A DNA stretch of 64,000 nucleotides from Anagrus nilaparvatae (GCA_022575985.1 JAKSXM010000007.1:16308501-16372500), one strand, 5' to 3'; positions 34,020-47,276 are shown, counted from the stretch's first letter. Numbers and translations are program-made. Notes: generated by a model from the sequence alone, not told the origin.

Positions 34020-34740
34020 CTTTTTAGAGACTTCGATGTAGACTAACGTATATAGAGCGCTACTTTTTGGAAACCAAATTACAATCTATATTTATGCAAG
34101 TTTTTGGTAAAAATGTCCAATTTTTAAATTACTGCCGAAATTGTAATTTCTGACGAAAATGGGTTTTATGGTTCTCAAAAATTGATTACAAGTTTCACGT
34201 TCCCAAAAATGTTTTACTCGTTTCTTTTAAATTATTTGTTTGCCAAATATGATTATTTAAAGCGTGAGTCTCAATTTAAAGATTTTAAAGAAAAGTCAAT
34301 TTTTACCATTATCTTAAAAAACCGGTATCTTAAAAACTTTCTAAAGAAAACAGACGCTTTTAGAAAATATTTGAGACTTATAAGCTCCATTTATGTCAAA
34401 AATTATACTTTTGGCAGCAATTTAAAAATTTGCCTTTTTGGGGCCAAAAATTACCATTTGGTTAATTGGCTAGAGCCATAAGAGAAATTTTGATAGATGA
34501 GAAATTTCAGTTTATGGAACTCGAAAGGTGATATTTACACTAAAAAAATGATACCAGCAAATGTTGCATTATATTGAAAATTGCCAAAAAATCCTATTTA
34601 ATAACATTGTATCCGGTGGATCTAAGCTTTGGAGGCCCATTATAGAATAAACTGAGGATACATGGTATATTTTTTCAACATATTAAACTCATCCATAACT
34701 ACAGATTGTAATATTGTTTCCCGAAGGTAGTGATCTCTTC
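34020..34740. repeat. Diverged relic of the 57 kb palindrome family
   Basis: TTTTTTCAACATATTAAACT, then CATCCATAACTACAGATTGTAAT (about 34670-34710) parallels TTTTTTCAACATATTAAAGT, then CATCCATAACAATAGATTGTAAT at 57900-57940. Upstream, GCAGCAATTTAAAAATT...GGCC(C)AAAAAT...GGTT(A/T)ATTG and GATATTTACAC/GATACTTATAC also match the spacer of that palindrome in the same order. A 99-codon open stretch at 34182-34481 is not supported as a gene. Only one arm plus the spacer is kept, so this is a single-armed ancestor or a deletion product. Confidence 0.65.
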
Positions 34741-36723
34741 AGGCTTAGGGACTAATTTCTATTTTGGGATTAATTATAAATTATAATTTCGATCTAAGTT
34801 ATAAAACAATAAACATGTAGTTTTTAGTTCGATCCATTTACTCATTGTCAGTACTTAATTAAGTGATAATGCACCAAAAACAATTCATTTTAGGGCTTCA
34901 CTCATCATTTATTTTACTATGAAGTTTAGTTTAAACTACAATTATACATCTAAAATTATTTTTATTGCAGCCTACAAAAAAACCCCAGAATTTTTTTTCC
35001 TGCTAATTAATTAAAATTTGAACCATAGAGTAAATTCCTTTAATTAAAAAAACTGTGAAATAGAAACTGCTTTCAAAATATATCTATTTTTCAAACGTAA
35101 ACTCTTTTCGTTTTTTATATAAAATAATATTTAAGAAAAAATTGCAAATGAAGCATGAATTTATTCATCATAGTGGTTCCTTCAAAGAAACTTAGACTCA
35201 AAAATTTAGTCATTTTTTCTCAAAAATCTTATTTCAACTAATAAATGTACTTTTTTTTATAAAATTGATAAATTTTCTATAAAGTTACATGTGCATAAAA
35301 ATATTAAAATTTATTTTGATTTATCACTTTAATATAATACAACTTAATATAGAAAAGCTTTATAGTTAAATAAGCCATTCAGTTATATAATGTCATTCTA
35401 CTTAGTACAAGTGGTTTTCCACTACTTGAACTAAGTATTTCACGGCTCATATCATACCCGTACTGTCAGCCAATTTCTATTTTGTTTATGTATATACATA
35501 TGGGATAATCTCTTTAATTTTAATAGTATTTTATTTTATTGAGTATTTTTTTATCAGAAAATCGAAATCTAGTCACTTTATCTTAATATACAATTTCTAA
35601 ATATTTTTTTTCAAGGTTTATTGGTTTTAAATATACAAGCATAATAATGATTGATGAAGCAAACATTCAGTCCATTCAATAGATATTTTACCTTTCAACC
35701 ATTTTTAGTACCGTTCTGGAGATTTATTTTCACAAATTTATTTTTGACAAAATTTTGAAAAACATTTACATGAAATATTACAAACTAAATACATGAAATA
35801 TTATAAACTAAAGAAATAACTATGGAAGGAAAACTTTTTGACGACAGGTGTAAGATTTAAATTTAAATTGTTGACTGCCATTAAAGTAGTGTATGACGCA
35901 AATCAGTAAAGGAAGTCATGATCAAATTTGATAAACAAAGTCTGGGTTTACTACTAAAAAGGCTAGAACTGTTAATTTTGCTATTCAGCAAGGTAAATTA
36001 GTTTCCAAAAAAGTTTTAATTCGTAAAATAAAGGTAAATATGATAAATTTTCTTCCTAAATGTTAACTTTAAAGATGCAAGAACTTGAATAAAGGCGTAA
36101 AAGTAGCATTCTGAAAGACTCTTAAAAATGTGAGATTTTTTTCTTATATTTGTAAATTTGAGCAGAAACTTCGATGCGACTTAATAATTATACAGTAAGA
36201 TGATAAGGCGAAAAGCTTATTCATTGTGAGTAGCTTAAAAATAGGGCTTTCAACATTAATAATTTGCGTAAAAATATCAATTAAAGAATACCAAAGTAAA
36301 TGTAGTACATAAGCAAGGAATATAAAAATTACGATGTTTTTTGTTTTCCATATTTACAAGATTAAAATGTTAATGCCTTGTTTGCTGTGAGTCCTGTATA
36401 CACTAGGCCTTACCCAAGTCCTGTTTTCATCATAAATTTTTTCAAATATGGAGTTAATTACAGAAACTGTATATCGAATGCAACATTTCCAAAATATTTG
36501 ATTAGTTTAATCAAGATTTAATCTTTAAAGTAAGATTTTGAAGAACTTTACACTATAAACACAAACATTTTCTCTAAAATCCCTGAGGATATACAGATAG
36601 ATGCAAATAGTTTATATAGTCAGGTTGCTTTTACAATCAAATCTAGAAGCAAGAAACCTAGACTAAAATATACTATCGAAAAACAACATTGAGTTACAAA
36701 TAGCATATATATATACGTATATA
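34741..36723. other. AT-rich DNA, one small hairpin
   Basis: Apart from a hairpin at 35399-35437 (TACTTAGTACAAGTGG facing CCACTACTTGAACTAAGTA), I see no gene, repeat array or transposon relic. Confidence 0.5.
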
Positions 36724-36836
36724 TTAGAGTGTTTCTTATTTTTTTCACTTGAAGTTTCCCACTTAAATATCATGTGGATTTTGACTTTTGAGTTTTCTAA
36801 TTTTTTAACGCGCTTCAAAATTTTTTTAAACACTAT

Positions 36837-39768
36837 ACTGTATAAAAAGTAACTTTCTTATATTAACAAAAAAAATAGAACATTTCCGAAAAATTAGTAA
36901 ATTTACGAAAAAATTTGTAAATATTTGAAAAAAATCGTATAATTACTAAAGGCTATTGCCGGATAAATATAGTGATTTGGCCCCCCTCCCTAATCTCAAA
37001 AAAATTATTTGCATCCGAAAAGTATCATAAAAACTAACCGATCGCCGTTGGAATTAGCTTCCTAGCCCATATTAGGCGCCCTTAAACCTTAAAAAACCTT
37101 AAAAATCGTGTTTTTTGCGGTTTTTTTCTTGGAGGCCCATTATAACCACTCCGCACTGTGTTGAGCTATTAATCTGAAAGTTGCGTAGAAAAAAAGGGCA
37201 CAGAGTGTATTTTCAATCTTCATTGGTTTTAGACCTTTAAGACCATTTTAAGACCCCGAAAATTTATTTTTAATTTTCGAAAAATTGGTTTTTTGAGCAT
37301 AAAAAAAAATAACCAGCGTTAAATTTCTTCAAACTGACCTAAAAAGCTGAAAAAAAGTATATTTTACTGATATCAGTCTTGTCCTAGAGGGGGAGCTCAT
37401 CTCCACACCTTCAAAACTCAAAAAACGCGTTTTTTGCCTCTACACGATTAAAATGCAATAGAATTGGAAAAATTCGTTTTGGAACCTCCCTAAATCTTTT
37501 TGAGCATCTATTTATACATTTTATCTAAAATATATTTCATTAATTATGGTTTTTAGACCCTTATGACCACTCAAGACCACCTTAAGAGCCCAAAAATTGA
37601 TTTTACATTTTCGAAAAATCAGTTTTTTTGAAATTAAAAAATTATACCTGCCTTTCATTCTTTCAAATTGTACTAAAACGTCAAAGAAAATTATTTTTTA
37701 ACGATATCAGTCCTGTCCTGGAGGGGGAGCTCATCCCCACCCCTTGAAAACTCAAAAAACGCGTTTCTTTGCCCCTACACGATTAACCCGTTAATTCCTA
37801 AGAAGAAACTGCATTTGACAGAGCTGTAAAATCTATTCCATTTAGAGCATTAGACTCAAATTAGTAAAATAAAACACAAAATGGTAGATAAAGATGTCGG
37901 ACACGAAAAACTAAATTTCGTTATTTTTTGGTCAAAATTTGTGTACAGGGTATTTTTTGGATGCTCATTACGAAGGTCTATCTATTTTTCAAAAACTCAA
38001 AATGGCGGATCTAATGTGGCTACTGAAAAATGCGAAATTTCGAGATTTTTGACGATTTTGAGCCTGAGAAGAAACTGTAAATAGTATAAGCGTAAAACCG
38101 GTTTTATTTAGGGCATTTAAACATGTTATATGAAAAAATGAAAATTATTTATTAAAATTCAAAATGGCCGATCAATATAGCGGACACAGAAGAAACTTAC
38201 AGTTTCTTCTTAGTCTCGCCATTTTGAGTTTTTGAAAAATAGATAGATAAATAAATATTTTTTCACATTACATGTTTAGATGCCCTAAATTAAACCGGTT
38301 TTATGGTTATATAATTTACAGTTTCTGCTCAGGCTCAAAATCGTCAAAAATCTCGAAATATCGAGTTTTTCAACGACCATATTGGTTCCGCCATTTAAAA
38401 ATTTTTGATAAATAACTATATATTTGTAATTAGCACCCAAAAAATACCATTCACACAAATTTTTATCAAAAAATATCAAAATTTAATTTTTTCTGAACAG
38501 CATATTAGTCCGCCATTTATAAGTGTCCGCCATTTTGAAATTTTTTTTGTGTTTTATTTTACTAATTTGAGTCAAATGCTCTAAATGGAATAGGTTTTAC
38601 AGCTCTGTCAAATGCAGTTTCTTCTTAGAAATTAATGGGTTAATCGTGTAGGGGCAAAGAAACGCGTTTTTTGAGTTTTCAAGGGGTGGGGATGAGCTCC
38701 CCCTCCAGGACAGGACTGATATCGTTAAAAAATAATTTTCTTTGCCTTTTTAGTCCAATTTGAAAGAATTAAAGGCAGGTATAATTTTTTAATTTCAAAA
38801 AAATTGATTTTTCGAAAATGTAAAATCAATTTTTGGGCTCTTAAGGTGGTCTTGAGTGGTCATAAGGGTCTAAAAATCATAATTAATGAAATATATTTTA
38901 GTTAAAACGTATAAATAGATGCTCAAGAAGATTTAGGGAGGTTCGAATTTTTGCAATTCTATTGCATTTTAATCGTGTAGAGGCAAAAAAACGCGTTTTT
39001 TGAGTTTTGAAGGTGTGGAGATGAGCCCCCCCTCTAGGACAAGACTGATATCAGTAAAATATACTTTTTTTCAACTTTTTAGGTCAGTTTGAAGAAATTT
39101 AACGCTGGTTATTTTTTTTTATGCTCAAAAAACCAATTTTTCGAAAATTAAAAATAAATTTTCGGGGTCTTAAAATGGTCTTAAAGGTCTAAAACCAATG
39201 AAGATTGAAAATACACTCTGTGCCCTTTTTTTCTACGCAACTTTCAGATTAATAGCTCAACACAGTGCGGAGAAACAAAAAAAACCGCAAAAAACACGAT
39301 TTTTAAGGTTTTTTAAGGTTTAAGGGCGCCTAATATGGGCTAGGAAGCTAATTCCAACGGCGATCGGTTAGTTTTTATAATATTTTTCGGATGCAAATAA
39401 TTTTTTTGAGATTGGGGAGGGGGGCCAAATCACTATATTTATCCGGCAATAGCCTTTAGTATATTAAGAAAAAATTTGAGTATTCTCGATTTTTTTTGGA
39501 AATTCGCAAGAAAAATTGTTAATTTAAAATTTTTTTCTTGAAAATTTACAAAAAATAGTTGTAAATTTCCGAAAAATAGTTGAGAATTTACAACTTTTTT
39601 CGTAAAATCACAAAAAGAAATTGAGAATTCTCGAATTTTTCGATAATGTACTAAATTTAGAAAATTTACGATTTTTATCAAATATTTACAAAATTTTTTG
39701 AAAATTCGCTAATTTTTCGAACAAATTCTATTTTTTTTGTAACTCTAAGAAAGCTACTTTTTACAGTG
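36837..39768. mobile_element. CACTGTAAAAAGT-family MITE, split by a foldback
   Basis: The left end TACTGTATAAAAAGTAACTT (36836) and the right end AAAGCTACTTTTTACAGTG (to 39768) match the termini of the intact relatives at 45344-45759 and 49525-50035. The internal ...ACATTTCCGAAAAATTAGTAAATTTACG and ATCGTATAATTACTAA segments also match. The MITE is interrupted after ATTACTAA (36947) and resumes at TTTAGTATATTAAG (39455). Confidence 0.8.
36948..39455. repeat. 2.5 kb inner palindrome
   Basis: GGCTATTGCCGGATAAATAT (36951 onward) and its complement ending GGCAATAGCC at 39454 delimit it. The arms stay aligned through CGATCGCCGTTGGAATTAGC, CCTTAAAAATCGTG, GAGCTCATCCCCACCCCTTG and AAACGCGTTT... to a center near 38200. 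Left-arm AAGAAACTGTAAAT... and its mirrored TTACAGTTTCTGCTC show a few substitutions. Two related subunits occur in each arm (GGGGGAGCTCATC at about 37390 and 37720), an internal duplication. No open frame of interest. Confidence 0.85.
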
Positions 39769-40126
39769 TAGCTAACGGATAAAAAATGATGTTTAGACAT
39801 ATAAAAATTGGTCTCCAACATTTTAGAAGTATCAGAATACTTTATTAAAATAAAGCTTTTAAAAATCTAAATTTTTCATTTAAAATACCTTACAGTATCA
39901 TATTTTCTATCTGTTAGCTAGTGTTTAAAGGAAATTTGAAACATGTTAAAAAATTAGAAAGCTGAAAAGTCCAAATTCTCATGATATTTAAATGGGAAAG
40001 TGGTGGCTAGGATTTTTCAAATCGAAAACCAAAATCCTTGGAGCTGGGTAGTTTTTATGACCAAAATATTCAAAAAAAAAGGGGGGAAATTCTTGAAAAC
40101 AAAAAAATAAGACACACTCTAGTATA

Positions 40127-42664
40127 TATATATATATGAACAGCTCCTTGAAAACCGCATTATCCTGATGTATAAATAATATATTAGCAAGGATCGGCCA
40201 CAGACACGTTTAAAGAGAGACAGAAGATTTCTTGTATCCCATGTGTTTTACGTTATTTGTGCTGTATACAGAGAAGTTTCGATATTATACGGTATACAGA
40301 GCATGAGTTACATTTAATATTCAATAAGTATAGTATATATATATATAACCTAACTAAGATATTTATATCGTAGTCGAGTGAATATATATACTTACATGTA
40401 AAAATATATAGTACGAACGTACTAGTTGTACATCTATGGAAGCTGGTAAATGCATAAAGAAAAAAGAAAAAGATCAAGAAATAAAGAAATAGTGAGTAAT
40501 ATATACATATATATATGTTTATAGCATGTGCAAGCTTGAGGCTAAAAATAAAAAGAAAAGTAGAGTGAAGAAGTAGAAAAACGTGGCATGAAAGGATCTA
40601 TCGTAGTTTGTATATGCATAGAGTGAGAAAGATAGAAAAAGATACAAAAAATGTGCGTGAATAAAAAATAAATAAAATAAAATGTTCTTTGGTGTCTTGA
40701 CTTTATATTACGTTATATGGGTAGATCTTTTATCAAGTGTCTGGATTTCTTTGTTTATGTTTAGAGGCTTAGAGCGTATGGCTATATGAACAGTAAAAAA
40801 CTTATATAAGGATAATTTTAACCTTCCAGCATCTTTTGGAGACTTCGAATGGTCAAAAAAGAAGTATTTAGCCTTTTAAAAAAATAATTTCAATCATTAA
40901 ACTAAAGCCAAAATAGTTTGATGGATCTCAAGCTGCGAATCATAAATTTTTGAAATATTACGTTGATTATTTTTAACTATTCTCGATCATTTTCCTAAAT
41001 ACCAATCCTTGAACGGGTATTTTCTAGAATGACTCTATTAATCTAGTATGGATCCCGATAAAAGGTTTCAAAAAAACTAATTTTGTAACTAGAAAATTCT
41101 CCAAGTGTGAAATGTAATGAATCTACTCATGTATATATTTTAGCAAACAGTGCAAATTTACAGAAAATTCTAACAAAAATTTTTTCATCGATCATATGAA
41201 AGAAATAAATAAGCAAAAAAAATGTATTATTTATTTTTTTTAATACAAAACGTGTTTTCTGGATTCAAATAGTAGGCAAATGAAGTTTTTTTTCACGGAG
41301 CTTTCGCATTAATTATTTTAGTTAAAAAAAAAAACAAAATCAAAAGATAAAAATTAGGGGTTCATGATATTAATCCCTATAAATTATTTTAAAAAAAGAA
41401 TAAGGAACTGATAATATTTTATATTATTACTCAATTAACGGATTTCAAGAATAATGAAGGTTTGCCTCAGTAGATGGAAAAAATCCACTATAAGACTTTT
41501 TTTTTGGGATGCAAATATAAAGACAATCTTTAAAGAATTAAATTAGATTTATCTGAGAGCATAAATGATTTATTGGTGAAATAGATTTGCGTTGTCTCTT
41601 AAAAAAAACATAGTACATCCTTAACCAGCTCGTAGAAATGTTTATTTTGCAAAATGCGAAAGTATATGGGTCTGAGGCACGTAGCGCCAAGATCCTGTAA
41701 TCACATTTGGTATAAATAAATATTTTTAGATGAGGTTTTTAAAAAAATGTCTATTAAGAAGGTAAAACCACTACCTCTGAGCCTCAAAATCATGCAATAT
41801 TTGTAATAAATCTTTTGTTATTTTAAAAAAAGTATCTAATCTGATCATTTTATGAGGAAAGGTTAAATGTGACTTACTTAACAGAGAAAAGGGGAGAAGT
41901 ATGAACTTAGAATAATTTAAATTTAGGATTTTAAATTAATCAAAGTTTAGGGCTTATAATTTTCAAAAAGGCATATTTTGAATAAGAAAAATCACCCTGA
42001 AAATGTTAACATTTTACTGAAATCACAAAAAATTATTTACATACAAAAAGCAAAATTTTATAAAAAAATTAAAATGGTCAAAAGACGTGGTTTACATAAG
42101 CATTGAAAATAAAAACAGGTTATATTGTTAAAAAATATGTACGAACCAGTTTGAGTTTACACAAAAATTAAATGTAACTACTTAAATTATTACAAATAAG
42201 TATTTAAGTAGTAATACTCAACGTTCTATCAGACGTTCATCTAATATGTAATGTAATTTATTTATATTCATGCAATTATTTTATTTTCTTTTATTTTGTT
42301 ATTATGTTATTATATTATTTATATTTTGTACAAGCGGTTCAACCCGGATTTACCCGATTTATTACTTTGACGATATTCGAGCCTGGTGATCAAAAAATTT
42401 GTACTTGCTAATAAAAAAACACTTTGAATCGTATTAAATGTTTTTGACTTGTACGTTTTTAACTTGTTTGCTTGCCACACGCGCTTAGTTTTTCAAAAAC
42501 AGCATCAAAAAGAGTCATGGATAGTCTTGTTTTTTTCGGTTTGATAAATAATAACTTTTAAGGCAAAATTTGAAAAATTTTTTATTAACCTATTTTTATT
42601 CTGATTTTTTTATTTTTTTATTTCAACCTCGTGGCAGTTGAGTGCTAGTGACCGGCAGTAAAGT
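40127..42664. other. AT-rich DNA, no gene
   Basis: TA tracts lie at 40117-40136, 40333-40345 and 40501-40515. Nothing coding is recognised in 40.1-42.7 kb. The sequence 42330-42500 is a little more GC-rich but has no domain or RNA signature that I can support. Confidence 0.5.
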
Positions 42665-42720
42665 TAAAAAAAAACGCTGCCAAGTGATTGGCACTATGGT
42701 TCCTCATCAACAATAGCAAA
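42665..42720 (+). repeat. Conserved end segment paired with 54310-54377
   Basis: AAAAAAACGCTGCCAAGTGA, then TTGGCACTATGGTTCCTCAT and CAACAATAGCAAAAT are mirrored, with only four or five changes, on the opposite strand at 54310-54377. At both places it lies just outside an array of the 150-bp repeat, so it behaves as the end of one element family. Confidence 0.8.
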
Positions 42721-42769
42721 ATATTTATAATGGTCTATTTATCTAATAAAAATGATAATTTGAGATATC

Positions 42770-44215
42770 AGTATTTCATAAAAAAAAGTTAATTTTAAAT
42801 CTAAACCGTAAAAAAAGTAGAAATCTTTCTAAACTGCAAGTAACTTATTAACTTTACCATATGCTTATCGTAATAATTCTAAATATTAATACTATCATTG
42901 AAAAAATTAAGTACTACGTCAAAAAAGGAAAAAAATAAGGTATTTATGATTTTTTTATGTAAAAAATTTTGAAAAAAATTACGTCTCAAATGCTGAATTC
43001 CTTTATAAATGATAATTCCAGATATTAGCACTTTCATAGAAATAAATTTAGTACGAGGTCAAAATAGAAAAAAAAATTATGATGTTTTTTTAATTTTTTT
43101 ATATGAAAAATATTCAAAAAAAAAATTTGAAAAATTACGTATCAGATGGAAAAAATCCTTTAAAAACAATAATTCTAGATATTAGTACTTTCATAGAAAT
43201 AAATTAAGTACTACATCCAAAAAGAAAAAAAATTATTGTTTTTTTAATTTCTTTATACAAAAAATTTTGAAAAAAAAAATTTACAAAAATTACGTACCCG
43301 ATGGAGAATTCCTTTAAAAGCGTTAATTCTAGATATTAGCACTTTCATAGAAATAAATTAAGTACTAAGTCCAAAAAAAAAAAAAATTATTGTGTTTTTT
43401 TAATTTTTTAAAAAAATTTTGAAAAAAAAAATTTCGAAAAATTACATATAAGATGGAGAAATCCTTTAAAACCATAATTCTGGATATTAGTACTTTCATA
43501 GAAATAAATTAAGTACTACGTCCAATAAGAAAAAAAATTATTGTGTTTTTTAATCTTTTTTTACAAAAAATTTTGAAAAAAAAAATTTCGAAAAATTACA
43601 TATCAAATGGAGAAATCCTTTAAAAACGATGATTCTGGATATTAGAACTTTCCTAGAAACAAATTAGGTATTACGTCCAAAAAGAAAAAAAATTATTGTA
43701 TTTTTTTAATTTTTTTATTAAAAAAATTTTGAAAAAAAAAAATTTCGAAAAATTACGTATCACATGAAATAATCATTTAAAAACGATAATTCTAAATATT
43801 CGTACTTTCGTAGAAAAACATTAAGTACTACATCCTAAAAAAAAAAAAATTGGCATTTTTTATATTTTTTGGCGGCAAAAATTTTGAGAAAAAAATTTTC
43901 AAAAAATTAAGTATCAGGTCCAAAAAATTACTTTTATAGAGGTTCTTAAAACTAGTACTTCCATGGAAGCAAATTATGTACTACGTTCAAAAAAAAAAAA
44001 AAAATTGGTGTTTTTTGTATTTTTTTATGAAAAAAATTTTGGGAAAAAAATTTTCAAAAAATTAAGTATCAGATTCGTGATATCGAGTAAAAACCATACT
44101 TTCAAATATAAGTACTTTCGTGGAAATAAATGAGGTATTACATCCAAATTAAAAAAAAAAAAAGTACCTCAAGCTTTTTTGGTGAAAAAAATTTTGAAAA
44201 AAAAATTAGGTCTTA
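42770..44215 (+). repeat. Tandem array, about nine units of 150 bp
   Basis: The anchor TAGTACTTTCATAGAAATAA, followed by ATTAAGTACTACGTCC, recurs near 42885, 43031, 43184, 43336, 43487, 43645, 43798, 43955 and 44110. The period is 145-158 bp. Each unit also holds a poly-A/T part (AAAAATTTTGAAAAAAAAAT) and TTACGTATCAGATGGAGAAA. Units diverge outward. There is no coding potential. It is a satellite-like body of an element whose end is at 42665. Confidence 0.85.
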
Positions 44216-44254
44216 ATGTCGTGTTGGCTGTGAAATATCACCGGTTACAGTGCG

Positions 44255-44274
44255 ACATACATACATACATACAT

Positions 44275-44313
<39 letters not shown>
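44255..44313 (+). repeat. Compound microsatellite (ACAT)n(AC)n
   Basis: About nine ACAT units are followed by eleven AC units. The 75-codon minus-strand open stretch over it (44440-44213) reads CVCVCVC/MYVCMYVC and is an artefact of the repeat. Confidence 0.9.
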
Positions 44314-44315
44314 GA

Positions 44316-45343
44316 CTTTTTTTAAAAACCGGTTTTTTAGCTTCCTGAGGTCTCAAAACGTGCTTATATGAGAAAATATCGAAAATCAAAATTTCACCTA
44401 TCACAAAGGTTCCTCTATGAGGAACCAATATGGAGGCCACTCAGCCTTAAAAACTAGATACTTTTACCCAAATTTTTCTTTCGAGACCCCCCACGTTCTT
44501 CTACGTAGCATCAATATTAGGGCATGGGGGGTGTTTTTTTCACAAAGAAATGATCACATTTATTTTTTATCATTACTAGACTATAGCGGGCTCACGTTGT
44601 TCACCCGCATTATAATATCCCCTTAGCTTTATTAAAAAAATATCAAAGAAATATAGGTTATAACCTATAAAGAAAATAGAAAAATTCAAATTTGTAAACA
44701 AACAATTTGATTGGTCTTTATATTGTCCACAAGATGGCGGCCCCCATAAAGCCCATCAATTTTTATATAATAGATAAATTTTTTAATTAAATTAAATTTT
44801 TAATATTATATTTTATAATTATTTAGAATCATCGAATTATATATATTTTTATTTACAAAAAAATATATAATTTAATAAAATGAAATATATATTGAAACTT
44901 CACAAGTAAATTATTGCAAACATCAATAGAAGAAAATTACTAGTTAAATGTAAATAAGAATATAATTAAAACGGGAATTCTTATATAAATAATAGAATCG
45001 TTACTCAATAAACTCTCTGGTAAACAAAAGCTTCATATATATATATATATAATATATATATAAGTGTACAATGTACGTGGGATATTTTATGTCAATTTTG
45101 AGTTGATTAAAATTTGAATAAAGAAATTATCTCGGTCAAAGGTCAAAATAACTGTCATAAAATAAAAAAATAAAAAAACTGTGACGAAGAAGAATTATAA
45201 AATTTTTGTCACCACTGAAAGTTAATTAAAAATTAATCGAATATTGCAACGATATTGAAATGGTTTAAGTAGATTTTTAATTTAAGTAGACATCAAAATT
45301 TAAAATAATTATGTCAACATAAAATGTTCCATATATAAAGGTA
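44316..45343. other. AT-rich DNA, weak end motif near 44410
   Basis: GGTTCCTCTATGAGGAACC at about 44409-44427 is a 19-bp hairpin and repeats the GGTTCCTCAT/ATGAGGAACCAT word seen at 42700 and 54337, so it may be the far end of the 42.7 kb element. The rest is A/T-rich without a gene. Confidence 0.45.
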
Positions 45344-45759
45344 CACTGTAAAAAGTAACTTTTTTATATTAACAAAAAAATTAGAACATTTTCGAAAAAT
45401 TCGTAAATTTTAGAAAAAATTTGTAAATATTCGAAAAAAATCGTATATTTACTAAATTTAGTAAATTAACAAAAAATTCGAGAATTCTCGATTTTTTTTG
45501 TTAATTCGCAAGAGAAATTGATAATTTACAATTTTTTTTTGAAAATTCACAAAAAATAGTTGTAAATTTCCGAAAAATAGTTGTGAATTTGCAACTTTTT
45601 TCGTAAAATCACTAAAAAAAATCGAGGATTCTCGAAATAAACTAAATTTAGTAAATTTACGATTTTTATCGAATATTTACAAAATTTTTTGAAAATTTAC
45701 TCATTTTTCGAAAAAATTCTATTTTTATTGTATTTCTAAGAAAGTTACTTTTTACAGTG
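45344..45759. mobile_element. 416-bp MITE, CACTGTAAAAAGT family, TA target
   Basis: The ends CACTGTAAAAAGTAACTTTT (45344) and AAGTTACTTTTTACAGTG (to 45759) are flanked by TA on both sides (45342-45343, 45760-45761). The interior is a set of short inverted A/T motifs (TTCGAGAATTCTCGA, ATTTACTAAATTTAGTAAAT) and can fold almost entirely. There is no coding sequence. TA duplication suggests mobilisation by a Tc1/mariner-type transposase elsewhere. Confidence 0.85.
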
Positions 45760-45761
45760 TA

Positions 45762-47276
45762 TATAAAACAATGGCATCCTGATTTCCAGCCAAGTTCTCT
45801 ACAGAAATCTCCGTTATATTTTCAATTGAACTGAGCTTTAAAAGTAAACATTTTTTACACATTTCATAATAATGATTTAAACATCTATATATATATATAT
45901 TTTCACTTACTCTGTCTCATTTTAAAATAAGAAGAGAAAATGCAATTAAAATTATTCAATCAATAATTTAATCCCAAAAAAAATTGACATAAGATAATTC
46001 TCTAATTTCAAATATATATTTAATTTAAATTAATCAATCAGAAATCCCAAAAAAAGGAGAATGAAGAATAAAGATTTTAAAATAATTTATACTGATATAT
46101 AAAAGTGTCTGTGTGTGTATGAAGTAGTAGGTAAATTTTCTTATTTTACCTTTATTTCAATTCCCAGCATTTCATGTAATTGAATTCGTTTTTTCTGATA
46201 TTCACTTAACTAAAGTGTATAACTCTCAATATCACGTGCAAAAAAAGTCTTATATTAGTATTTACCGACATATATATAGCCTGAGAGTGAGATATTATAT
46301 AGGTTAGAATATATATATGAGGTCCAAACTCTCGAGGAGTATGGTAAGCATTCGTAAAACACCGGACATATATATATATTATGTGTGTGTGTGTGTGTAG
46401 ATACAGAGAAGAGAAAAGGAAGAGTTATTCAAATAACACCGATTAAATTGAAGTAAACATAGTATAGAATATTTATATATCTCTCTTACTCAATATTTCT
46501 ATTTAATGTTGAGAGAGAAATAATTTCCAGAATATACTACTATGTGTACGTATATATTTAAAGAGAAAACTTTAATTTTCAGGAGATACATCAGGGATTT
46601 TGTTCGTTACTGGATTCGAGAGAAATGACAATGGAAGAAAACCTGAGTAAATATATAGAAAATGGACATTGCTGTCATAGGTTAAGATAAAACCACAGTC
46701 GACATCAAAATTATAACTAGAATTTGATTTACCACCTGTATATTATGTATACATTAAAGTTTTAAAGATATATGGGTAAAAATATTTTAAATGTATACCA
46801 CTTTTTGAAATGAACTCATTTTATTTTTAGCGAAATGTTTTTTACTTTTAAATAATGATTTTCTGAAATCTTTACAAGATGCAATTGTAAGATACTACTT
46901 CAGTTTTAAAAAAATTCCAATGAAGTATCTTTTGCTCAGGTGATATCTCTTGGCCAGGAATTTCCACATACACTTCTTCAAGCCTACGAACTTGGAAAAT
47001 TGCACCAAGCGATTCAATAATCGCAGCTTACGAGCTGCTTCAATAGATGAGGATTCAATGTCTTGATTTCAAGGACTCCTCCGAGCACACCAAGCCTATT
47101 AGCAAACAAACACCAGTTATTCATTTAAAGCTTATTCAATAAAAGAAGGCGTCAAAAATGGCAGTGTGCTTCGTGGCTGAAGTCAAAGCAGCAAATGTCG
47201 TTTTACCAAGAATCGCAGTTACATCTATAGGCCATTGTTGATTTAGGCATCGCTCATTAATTGGCGAGCGCGACAA
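45762..47276. other. AT-rich DNA, no firm gene
   Basis: The TA/TG microsatellite at 46370-46399 is the only clear repeat. The part at 46920-47240 is GC-richer. A plus-strand phrase VLPRIAVTS near 47200 is vaguely like a BEL/Pao RNase H-region motif but too short to assign. Confidence 0.4.

Larger units (their letters stand above)
36724..40126. repeat. 3.4 kb nested inverted repeat (foldback element 4)
   Basis: There are three layers. Outer: about 36738-36834, with AGAGTGTTTCTTATTTTTTT and AAATATCATGTGGATTTTGA, mirrored at about 39935-40120. Middle: a MITE of the CACTGTAAAAAGTAACTT family (36837-39768). Inner: a 2.5 kb palindrome (36948-39455) inserted within that MITE. The outer copy abuts TA repeats on both sides. 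No coding gene lies in any layer. The nested order gives a relative history: outer sequence first, then the MITE, then the foldback. Confidence 0.75.

Noticed and set aside
42330..42500. Possible tRNA-like B-box (GGTTCAACCC)
   Set aside because: No A box at the right distance, no cloverleaf pairing and no T-run terminator were found.
44213..44440. 75-codon frame over the (ACAT)n(AC)n microsatellite
   Set aside because: The sequence is dictated by the microsatellite (CVCVC, MYVC repeats).
46920..47240. Possible BEL/Pao RNase H-region relic (VLPRIAVTS)
   Set aside because: The match is nine residues, and neighbouring motifs are not found in any frame. The shared LTR-like piece at 47277 is suggestive but does not establish a coding relic.
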